Source: Alphaproteobacteria bacterium (GTDB lineage: Bacteria; Pseudomonadota; Alphaproteobacteria; Caulobacterales; Parvularculaceae). From it: a stretch of 64,000 bases of DNA. The stretch spans positions 40,369 to 104,368 of the forward strand of contig WGLS01000019.1 in NCBI GenBank assembly GCA_016125455.1. The letters run 5' to 3'. Shown here in pieces: positions 36,027-43,054 of this stretch. Under the pieces are notes generated by a model. It was not told the origin of the DNA. It saw only the letters and a list, made by a program, of their open reading frames with translations, and made no database searches. Every line of letters starts with the position of its first letter. The stretch's first letter is position 1. The translations under genes and the position numbers were made by a program.

Positions 36027-36671
36027 TCAGCAGAAGCCCGCCTTCTTCAGGATCTGGTGGGCCTTCACGACTTCCTGCAGCTGGGTTTCCGCGCTGCGGT
36101 CGCCGCCGTTGGAGTCCGGATGATAGCGCCGGACGAGGTCGGCGTAGGCGCGGCGGATTTCGCCGCCGGACGCCGTCACCTTGAGATCGAGAGTCTGAAA
36201 CGCCTTGACCTGCAGGCGCGGCAGCTTGCGTCCGTCGCGGTATTCGCCGCGCGCTTGCCGCTGCACGGCGGACTGTTCCTTGAAGAGGCCATGCGCGTCG
36301 TCCATGTCCGCGGGTCCGCGGGCGTTCGCCGCCGCGCGCGCGCGTTCGTTCTTGCCCATCTGCCAGGTCGGCCGGTCGCCGTGCATGGAGGCAAGGCGCG
36401 CCTTTTCAGCTTCCTCCGCAGACAGGCCTTCGAAATAGTTCCAGCTCTTGTTGTGCTCGGCGGCGTGCCGGGCGCACAGCCAGATGCGCACGTTCGGCTC
36501 CCGGGGGCTCTTGGGCGCGGCGACGGCGGCCTTCTCGTCGCAGTCCTCCCGCTCGCAGGCGCGCGCGTCCGCTTCGGGTTCGACGCGCCGGCGCGTGCGA
36601 CCGCCGCCGCTGCGTGGCGGCTTCACCCTTATGTCGAAGCCGAGACGCGGCTTGTAATCAGAATCAGGCAT
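36027..36671 (-). CDS. J-domain (DnaJ-like) protein associated with cobS
   Basis: The 214-residue protein starts MPDSDYKPRLGFDIRVKPP. A middle region has two Cys pairs (ARACEREDC and IWLCARHA), and a WNYFEGLS segment follows. The C-terminal J-domain reads VKAFQTLDLKVTASGGEIRRAYADLVRRYHPDSNGGDRS, with the HPD tripeptide needed for DnaK stimulation. It commonly precedes cobS in alphaproteobacteria, and a role with Hsp70 in chelatase assembly is inferred only. It is divergent from bolA. ATG 36671 fits the family start. Confidence 0.85.
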   Translation of the reverse strand: MPDSDYKPRLGFDIRVKPPRSGGGRTRRRVEPEADARACEREDCDEKAAVAAPKSPREPNVRIWLCARHAAEHNKSWNYFEGLSAEEAEKARLASMHGDRPTWQMGKNERARAAANARGPADMDDAHGLFKEQSAVQRQARGEYRDGRKLPRLQVKAFQTLDLKVTASGGEIRRAYADLVRRYHPDSNGGDRSAETQLQEVVKAHQILKKAGFC

Positions 36672-36844
36672 GGGCGGGAGTATGGGAGTTGGCGGCCGCC
36701 GAAACAATCTTGACAACAGGGCCGCGCGCGTGCGCATCCATAACTCTTTTTATCGCGCGACCGTCCGGCGGGGGGCTCGCGCAGGCGCGCCGACGATTGC
36801 GCCCAGCGTCGCGCGGCCGACCGAGGAAACGAGGTTTACGGATC

Positions 36845-37123
36845 ATGAGCGTCGCCGAGCGAATTCGCGAGAAACTGAATGCCGCCCTGTCGCCGGAGAC
36901 CCTTGAGGTGAAGGATGAATCCCATCTTCACGCGGGCCATGCGGGCGCGCGCCCCGGTGGGGAATCGCATTTTCGCCTGCGGGTCGTCGCGGCGGCCTTC
37001 GAGGGCAAGACCCGCGTCGCCCGGCAACGGCTGGTGAACGCCGCCCTGAAGGATGAGCTCGCAGGGCCCGTTCACGCTCTCGCGATGGCGACGCTGACCC
37101 CGTCCGAGGCCGCCGCCGAATAG
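36845..37123 (+). CDS. BolA-family protein
   Basis: This is a small 92-residue protein with the BolA fold. It opens SVAERIREKLNAALSPETLEVKDESHLHAGHAG and continues ESHFRLRVVAAAFEGKTRVARQRLVNAAL, the class II KH-like signature. BolA proteins partner monothiol glutaredoxins in Fe-S and iron signalling or act as transcriptional regulators. ATG 36845 is preceded by a GAGGTTTACGG leader. It is divergent from the J-domain gene, a conserved neighbourhood. Confidence 0.92.
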   Translation: MSVAERIREKLNAALSPETLEVKDESHLHAGHAGARPGGESHFRLRVVAAAFEGKTRVARQRLVNAALKDELAGPVHALAMATLTPSEAAAE

Positions 37124-37221
37124 GGCTGGCGGCGGGCGCTCCCGGGCTGTCCGAAAATGGCGAATTGGCCGATTGCAGTGGCCGGGCTATGATCGAAGCG
37201 CGAAGGCAGGGAGAGGCGCCC

Positions 37222-37752
37222 ATGACCGACATCACCGACATCCGCGCAAGGTCGTTTCGCGGCGCATGCGCAGCGCTTGCGGCGCTGGCGCTAAGCGCGT
37301 GCGCGACGGCGAATGGCGTCGGCTATCAGCCAGCGGACGATAAGGGTTTCGGCTATTCCGACACCCGCATCGAAAGCGACCGCTTCCGGATCACGTTCGC
37401 CGGCGACGGCGCGACGCCGCCGGACGCGGTGGAGGCGTTTGCGCTGCGCCGCGCTGCGGAGCTCGCGCTCGCGAACGGCTTCGACTGGTTCCGCGTCGCC
37501 GGCCGCTCGACGGACCGGGACGTGAAGGGCGGGGCGAACATCGGCCTCGGCTTCGGGTCTGGCTCCTATGGGCGCGGGGGCGGCGTCGGCGTCGGGGTCG
37601 GCGGCGACGTGGGCCGTGTCGGCGCGCGCGAGTTCTTTACCTCGCGGCTTGAGGTGCTGATGGGCAAAGGGACGCCGCCGGACGATCCGGACGTCTATGA
37701 CGCGCGCTCCCTGCTGGAGAATGTCGGCGGAGAGGCCGCGCCGGCGGCGTAA
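37222..37752 (+). CDS. CC0125/CC1285-family lipoprotein
   Basis: This is a 176-residue predicted lipoprotein. The signal peptide ends in a lipobox, LALSACATANG (lipidation Cys near residue 24), and is followed by GYQPADDKGFGYSDTRIESDRFRITFAGDGAT, the core of the alphaproteobacterial CC0125/CC1285 family. A central Gly-rich stretch (GLGFGSGSYGRGGGVGVGVGG) precedes a short C-terminal domain. The function is unknown; location is outer or inner membrane, periplasmic side. GGGAGAGG precedes ATG 37222. Confidence 0.85.
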   Translation: MTDITDIRARSFRGACAALAALALSACATANGVGYQPADDKGFGYSDTRIESDRFRITFAGDGATPPDAVEAFALRRAAELALANGFDWFRVAGRSTDRDVKGGANIGLGFGSGSYGRGGGVGVGVGGDVGRVGAREFFTSRLEVLMGKGTPPDDPDVYDARSLLENVGGEAAPAA

Positions 37753-37863
37753 GGCGGCGCCGGTTGCGACCTCGAGCGACCACCGCCGATCGCGGCGCCG
37801 CGCATCGAGGGCCTAAGGCCCGCTGCGAGAGCAGGCAAAGCGAGAGCAAGCAAAGATCGTCTG

Positions 37864-37967
37864 CATCCTGAGGAGCGCGCAAGCGCGGCATGAAGGATGG
37901 GCCGCAAGCCAGCGGTTGGCCGCTCATCCTTTGCGACGCCGCATTTTCGCCGCGGCTACTCAGGATG
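37864..37967. repeat. Nested palindromic intergenic repeat (REP-like)
   Basis: CATCCTGAG (37864-37872) and its complement CTCAGGATG (37959-37967) bound a 104-base element. Inside it AAGGATG (37893-37899) and CATCCTT (37925-37931) form a second inverted pair. It sits between the convergent lipoprotein and Sel1 genes. The same CATCCTGA core recurs at 49.9-50.0 and 57.3-57.4 kb. Confidence 0.75.
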
Positions 37968-38033
37968 AAAGCGGCGATGCATCCGGGCGGATCGGCGGCC
38001 GGGGACTTGCGATTGTCCGGCGGCTCGAAACAG

Positions 38034-39494
38034 TCAGCGGCTTCGGGCCGCATTGTTGGCGACGCACGCGGCGGAGACGTCGCGCTCGCACAATTGCGTC
38101 CGCAGGTTTCTTGCGGCGTCAGCATTGCGGGGAAAGCCGTGGGTGCCCTCGCCGAGCGCATCCGCCAACGCAAGGCACCCATTGATGTCGCCAAGGTCGC
38201 AGCTGCGCTTGAGCGAGGCTGGCATCGCTTTCGCGAAATTCCCAGGCAGCGGCGCGCGCGCTCGGTACCACCAGAGGCCGTCCGAAAACGCCTTGCATTG
38301 CGCGGCTTCGCTGCGTTCGCAGGCCGGCCCGAGGATCGCCATTCCCTTCTGAAAGCTGGCGACAATCTGTTCGTTCGAATAGTTCGCCTGAATGTCGGGG
38401 TGCAGATAGCTCACGCAACTCGCGCCATTGTCCTGCGCGCAGCCCGCCTTCAGCAGCGCATCAATCGCGTTGAGTCTGATGCGGCGCTGCTCAGCCAGTC
38501 CAAGATCGTCCTGTCCGGCAAGCGCGAGCGCGGCCGGCGCGCAAAATTGCGCGGTCGAAGGTTTCGCCATCAGGCAAAGCTCGCCGGCCGCCTCCGCCGC
38601 CTCATTGCCGATCCCCGCGATGTCCTCGGCCACTCGCCTCGTCTCATCAGTGAGCGCATCGATCTCCGCGTCAGTCTCCTCGCTTGCGCTGAGCGCCGAA
38701 ATCAGCTTCGCCGCATCATCTGCAAACTGATTATTCTTATGGTCAACCGCGCGCTGCAGGAGCGCCTTCGCCTTCTCCGCGCTTCGAGGCGCGCCGAGGC
38801 CGCGCGCATGCAGGCGGCCAAGATAATAGCTAGCCTCGACGGACCCGCCGCCCGGCCGCGACGCGTCGATCGCGTAGAGGCGCGCCGCTTCGCTATAGTC
38901 TTGCGCAACGCCGCTTCCGGTCTCGTAGAGCCTGCCGAGCTTCCGGGCCGCGAGCCAGCTCCCGGCGTCGACCCCGCCTTTGTACCATTGCGCCGCTTGC
39001 GTAGCTGATGTCGCCACGCCTTCGCCCGCCAGATAGGCGTCGCCGAGGTAGACAAAGGCGTCGGGGACGCCGGCGTCAGCGGCCTTTCGGTACCAGGCTA
39101 TCGCCATGTCGATGTCCTGCGTCACGCCCCAACCGTTCTTGTAATTGCCGGCGGTGCGCCTCATGCCCTCCGGATGGCCGGCTTGCGCCGCCTTCAGGAA
39201 CCATGCGGCCCCTTGCGCATAGTCCTTCTCGACGCCCCGTCCGTACCAGTACAAATCGCCGAGACTGACATAAGCATCCGAAATCCCGGCCTCAGCCGCC
39301 GAAAGCAGCGCGTCCCGCGCTTCGGCGTAGCGCTTTTCCTGCAAGAGCGCCGCGCCGCGCGCGTATGCGTCGCTCCCCGGAGATGCGCGATCCCCCGCCT
39401 GCGCAAGCGATCCCGCTGTCATTCCGGCCGCCAGAATGAGGGCGGCGAGAGAAACAATCAGCATTCGAATGGCCGGAGCCTGAAAGACCTGCAT
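38034..39494 (-). CDS. Exported Sel1-repeat protein
   Basis: This is about a 486-residue protein from ATG 39494 (MQVFQAPAIRMLIVSLAALILAAG), with a signal peptide ending near SLAQA. At least six Sel1-like/TPR repeats follow, e.g. SDAYVSLGDLYWYGRGVEKDY, PEGMRRTAGNYKNGWGVTQDI, PDAFVYLGDAYLAGEGVATSA, and ASYYLGRLHARGLGAPRSAE. The C-terminal 200 residues are Cys-rich (about ten Cys) and contain further weak repeats ending in GDINGCLALADALGEGTHG. Sel1 proteins mediate protein interactions, and the partner is unknown. Starts at 39572 and 39464 are possible alternatives. Confidence 0.85.
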   Translation of the reverse strand: MQVFQAPAIRMLIVSLAALILAAGMTAGSLAQAGDRASPGSDAYARGAALLQEKRYAEARDALLSAAEAGISDAYVSLGDLYWYGRGVEKDYAQGAAWFLKAAQAGHPEGMRRTAGNYKNGWGVTQDIDMAIAWYRKAADAGVPDAFVYLGDAYLAGEGVATSATQAAQWYKGGVDAGSWLAARKLGRLYETGSGVAQDYSEAARLYAIDASRPGGGSVEASYYLGRLHARGLGAPRSAEKAKALLQRAVDHKNNQFADDAAKLISALSASEETDAEIDALTDETRRVAEDIAGIGNEAAEAAGELCLMAKPSTAQFCAPAALALAGQDDLGLAEQRRIRLNAIDALLKAGCAQDNGASCVSYLHPDIQANYSNEQIVASFQKGMAILGPACERSEAAQCKAFSDGLWWYRARAPLPGNFAKAMPASLKRSCDLGDINGCLALADALGEGTHGFPRNADAARNLRTQLCERDVSAACVANNAARSR

Positions 39495-39621
39495 TGGCGT
39501 CGATCCGGAGTTTTCGGGACGCTTATGCGCTGGCGGCCGCGTCCGACGGAGCTTTGAACGATATTCGGTCATCGTAGCGGCAAATGGCGGCCCTGGCCAG
39601 GCTGCGCCAGCGCTCAGGGGG

Positions 39622-40470
39622 TCACGCCGTCCGGCGTGCGCTTGCGGCGCCCGCCAATCGGATGAAGCCTGCAACATTGACGTCCTCGGCGCGATCGGTT
39701 GCGAGGAGGCCGGCCGCGCCCAGGATGTCCTCCGTATCAGAACCAAATATTGATTTCATTGAGCTGCGGAGCATTTTCCGACGCTGGGAGAAGGCGGCCT
39801 GCGTCGTGCGTTCAAGCGCGGCGAGGTCGAAGTCGATATCCTTCGGCGCAAAGACGACGACGGTCGAGTCCACTTTCGGCGGCGGCGTGAACGCGCGCGC
39901 CGGCAGGTCAAGCCCGCGGCGCGGCGCGCTCGCGGCCTGGGCGATCACCGACAATCGTCCGTAGACCTTTGATCCTGGCGCGGCGAGGATGCGGTTGGCT
40001 ACTTCCTTCTGGAACATCAGCGCCATGCCGGACCAGAACCGGGCCTCGGCGTTAAGCCGCAGCCATTTCACCAGAAGTTCCGTGGAAATGTTGTAAGGCA
40101 GGTTCGAGACGATCTTGATCGGCCCGCCCGCCGGCAGGATTGCGGGTTCGTTGACGGCGAGGGCGTCGCCCTCGACGATTTCGAGGCGGCTGTCGAATGC
40201 GGCCGCGACCGTCGACAGGGCGTCAACGCAGCGCGCGTCGCGCTCCACGGCGACAACGCGCGCGCCCGCTTCGAGGAGCGCCCGGGTGAGCCCGCCGGGA
40301 CCCGGGCCGACTTCGAACACGGTATCGTGCGGCCCGACGTCAGCGAGGCGGGCGATCTTTCGCGTGACATTGAGGTCTAGAAGGAAATGCTGGCCGAGCG
40401 ACTTTCGCGCGAGCAACCCGTGCGCCGCGATCACCTCGCGCAGAGGCGGCAGGTCATCCGCAGACGTCAT
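39622..40470 (-). CDS. rsmA: 16S rRNA dimethyladenosine transferase
   Basis: RsmA (KsgA) dimethylates A1518 and A1519 of 16S rRNA. The signatures are KSLGQHFLLDLNVTRKIA, SAM motif VFEVGPGPGGLTRALLE, EGDAL, the catalytic SNLPYNIS, and FSQRRKMLRSS near the C terminus. It has 282 residues, normal. Its ATG overlaps the stop of pdxA by four bases. It is the last gene of the lptFG-lptD-surA-pdxA-rsmA set. Confidence 0.96.
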   Translation of the reverse strand: MTSADDLPPLREVIAAHGLLARKSLGQHFLLDLNVTRKIARLADVGPHDTVFEVGPGPGGLTRALLEAGARVVAVERDARCVDALSTVAAAFDSRLEIVEGDALAVNEPAILPAGGPIKIVSNLPYNISTELLVKWLRLNAEARFWSGMALMFQKEVANRILAAPGSKVYGRLSVIAQAASAPRRGLDLPARAFTPPPKVDSTVVVFAPKDIDFDLAALERTTQAAFSQRRKMLRSSMKSIFGSDTEDILGAAGLLATDRAEDVNVAGFIRLAGAASARRTA

Positions 40471-41501
40471 GGCGTCGCCATCCGGGCGGCGAGTCGCAGG
40501 GCCGCGATGAGGCTTGCCGGGCTGGCGACGCCCTTGCCGGCAATGTCGAGCGCCGTGCCGTGGTCGGGCGACGTGCGCACGATCGGGAGGCCGAGCGTGA
40601 CGTTCACTGCCTCGTCGAAGGCGAGCGTCTTGACCGGGATCAATGCCTGGTCGTGCAGCATGCAGATGGCGGCGTCATAGCCCGCCCGCGCGGCCGCGTG
40701 GAACATCGTGTCGGCGGGCATGGGGCCAATGGCGTCGATGCCCGCGGCGCGCAAGCGGGCGACGGCCGGCGCGATGACGTCGCCATCTTCGCCGCCCATT
40801 CGGCCGTCCTCGCCGGCGTGCGGATTCAGGCCTGAAACCGCAAGGCGGGGACGGGCGATCCCGAACCGCGCGCCGAGTTCTTCCGCCGCGACGCTGGCAA
40901 CGTGGACAATCCGTTCAGCGTCAAGGGTGCGCGCGGCGTCGGCCACCGACAGGTGGATGGTCACGGGCACCGTGCGCAGGCCCGGTCCGGCGAGCATCAT
41001 CACGGGGCCGCGCGTGCGGCCCGCCGGCATCGGCGCGCCAGCCGTCAGTTCGCCAAGAAACTCCGTATGCCCCGGAAATCCGAAGCCCGCGGCCTGCAAG
41101 GCTGATTTCTGGATCGGGTTGGTGACGACGCCCGCGGCCTCGCCAGACAGGGCCAGGGCGACCGCCCGCTCGATCGAAGCGATCACCGCCGGCGCTGTTT
41201 CCGGGGAGGCGGTGCCGGGCCGCGCGCGGCGCGCGTCGACGCAATCGATGACCGGTATGGCGGATGGAAAGACGCTCGCCGCCTCGAGCGGCGAGGAGAT
41301 TGCCTGCGCCGGACCATGGGCCGCCATCAGGGCAAGGTCGCCAACGAGGCAGAAGGTCGGCCAGTCAGCCATGCGGTTGGCCGGCTTTTCCGATTGCGGA
41401 CCGGCTCGCAGCGTCCGCCAGGCCTTCGCGGTGATCTCCGGGCCGATGCCGCCGGGCTCGCCAAGCGTCAGGGCGAGGGGCCGCGCAGCGCCGTTCGTCA
41501 T
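40467..41501 (-). CDS. pdxA: 4-hydroxythreonine-4-phosphate dehydrogenase
   Basis: PdxA makes the pyridoxine precursor 3-amino-1-hydroxyacetone phosphate from 4-hydroxythreonine phosphate in the DXP-dependent vitamin B6 pathway. The 344 residues include LTLGEPGGIGPEI, GVVTNPIQKSAL, GFPGHTEFLGEL, GLNPHAGEDGRMGGED and MLHDQALIPVKTLAFDEAVNVTLGLPIVRTSPDHGTALD, with the metal-binding histidines. It overlaps surA upstream and rsmA downstream by four bases each. Confidence 0.96.
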   Translation of the reverse strand: MTNGAARPLALTLGEPGGIGPEITAKAWRTLRAGPQSEKPANRMADWPTFCLVGDLALMAAHGPAQAISSPLEAASVFPSAIPVIDCVDARRARPGTASPETAPAVIASIERAVALALSGEAAGVVTNPIQKSALQAAGFGFPGHTEFLGELTAGAPMPAGRTRGPVMMLAGPGLRTVPVTIHLSVADAARTLDAERIVHVASVAAEELGARFGIARPRLAVSGLNPHAGEDGRMGGEDGDVIAPAVARLRAAGIDAIGPMPADTMFHAAARAGYDAAICMLHDQALIPVKTLAFDEAVNVTLGLPIVRTSPDHGTALDIAGKGVASPASLIAALRLAARMATP

Positions 41502-42814
41502 TGCGTCGGCGGCCCCTGCTGCAACTTCAGGCGGACGTCCACCATCGTGCGGCGTTCAACGTCGCGCAGGTATTGCTGCGAGAGTTTCTCGAGCTGGCGC
41601 TGGATCAGGCGGCCCTCGATCGTCTTGCGCGACGGGATCCCGAAGCCTTCGTCCAGCTCGCAGACATAGGCGACATGAAGATAGCCGTCGGATTCGATGA
41701 TCGGGCTGAGATCGCCGCGGTCGAGCCCGTCGATGGCGTTGTGGAAGCGTTCATCGATGTCGCTGAGCTTGGCGTTCTCGACCAGCGCGACGCCGACATC
41801 AGGCCCGAGATCCTGGCGCAGGCCGCCCGAAGCGCCGCACGCGCGAGCCGTCGACAGTTTTTCAAGCGCCTGGCGCGCCGCCGACCTGCCGAGATCCACC
41901 GGGGCCGCTGCATAGGCGAGGGTGTACGACTTCTCGTCCTGCTGCACCGCTTCCCGCTTGCCGCGGACCGCGAGCACCATGAAGGCGCCTTCGGAAGGGA
42001 TCGGGTTGGTGACCGAGCCTTCGGGCAGTTCGCGAATGGCCTGGTCGAGTTCCGGCGGCAACTCGCCGGCGCGCACCCAGCCGAGATCGCCCCCGGCGGC
42101 CGCGGACGTGCAGGCGGAAAATTGCTGGGCGACAACGGCGAAGGGCACGCCTCTGCGCATCTGCTCGATAAGCTGCAAGGCGCCTTCGTAATACTGCTGG
42201 GCCTGTTCCGGGCCCGGCACGGGAATGCATATCTCCGACACGAGGAACTGTTCGGCGGTGGCTTCTTCGCGCATGCGTTCCAGAGTCGCGTCGATTTCCT
42301 CCTCGCTGACCCGCACGCGGCTGCCGAACCGACCCTGTACGATATCCGGCCAGACGCTCGACGCGGCAATCTGCTGGCGCATGCTTTCCGGGTCGACGCC
42401 GGCGGCGGAAATACTTTGCTTGAACTCGTCGAGCGAGAAGCCATTCTGGGCGGCGACCGCGGCCATTTCCTTGTCGATCATCGCCGGGTCCGGCGTGACC
42501 TCGAATTTTTCCGCTTCCTTGAGCTTCAGCTTCTCCTCGATCAGATCGCGCAGGGCGCGCTGCTGCACTGCGCCGAGCATCTCCGGCCGGATCTGTCCGC
42601 CAGACGACAGGATCATCATGCGCACGCGCTGGCTGACGTCGTAGGTGCTGATCACCTTGTCATCGACGATCGCCGCCACGCCGCTTTGCGCCGCGAGAGA
42701 CGGCGCGTCTTCGCCCTGTCCGGGCGCGCCGGCAGGCGCCTGCGCGGCGGCTGGAAGGGCGAGCGCAACAAGCGAAAGGGCAACGACGGCGAGACTGGCT
42801 CTACGCAATATCAC
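41498..42814 (-). CDS. surA: Periplasmic chaperone/peptidyl-prolyl isomerase SurA
   Basis: SurA escorts outer-membrane proteins, including LptD, to the BAM complex. This 438-residue protein has a signal peptide (ILRRASLAVVALSLVALALPAAAQA) and a SurA N-domain (GVAAIVDDKVISTYDVSQRVRMM, LIEEKLKLKEAEKFEV). One parvulin-like domain follows (LVSEICIPVPGPEQAQQYY to GDLGWVRAGELPPELDQAI), then a C-terminal segment. The start is a GTG at 42814 with GAGGTCC upstream. Location between lptD and pdxA is the classic order. Confidence 0.93.
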   Translation of the reverse strand: MILRRASLAVVALSLVALALPAAAQAPAGAPGQGEDAPSLAAQSGVAAIVDDKVISTYDVSQRVRMMILSSGGQIRPEMLGAVQQRALRDLIEEKLKLKEAEKFEVTPDPAMIDKEMAAVAAQNGFSLDEFKQSISAAGVDPESMRQQIAASSVWPDIVQGRFGSRVRVSEEEIDATLERMREEATAEQFLVSEICIPVPGPEQAQQYYEGALQLIEQMRRGVPFAVVAQQFSACTSAAAGGDLGWVRAGELPPELDQAIRELPEGSVTNPIPSEGAFMVLAVRGKREAVQQDEKSYTLAYAAAPVDLGRSAARQALEKLSTARACGASGGLRQDLGPDVGVALVENAKLSDIDERFHNAIDGLDRGDLSPIIESDGYLHVAYVCELDEGFGIPSRKTIEGRLIQRQLEKLSQQYLRDVERRTMVDVRLKLQQGPPTQ

Positions 42815-43054
42815 AATAAGGACCTCTAGGGCGTTTGGCTGTCATTTCGCCGGCGCTGGCCGGTCGCCATGGCTGAGCGGTCGTCAACGCCGACCGACTG
42901 GCCGCGAGGGCTATGGCATAGCCTATCCCGGCGCCGGCGCGAAGCGCCTCACGGCTGACGACTGCGCCCTCGTGACGCGGGAACGCTCGCCGTTCGCTCG
43001 TAAATAGGTTATTTGGGCCGCGCATCCAACGGCGCAAGGCGGAATCGGTCACGA

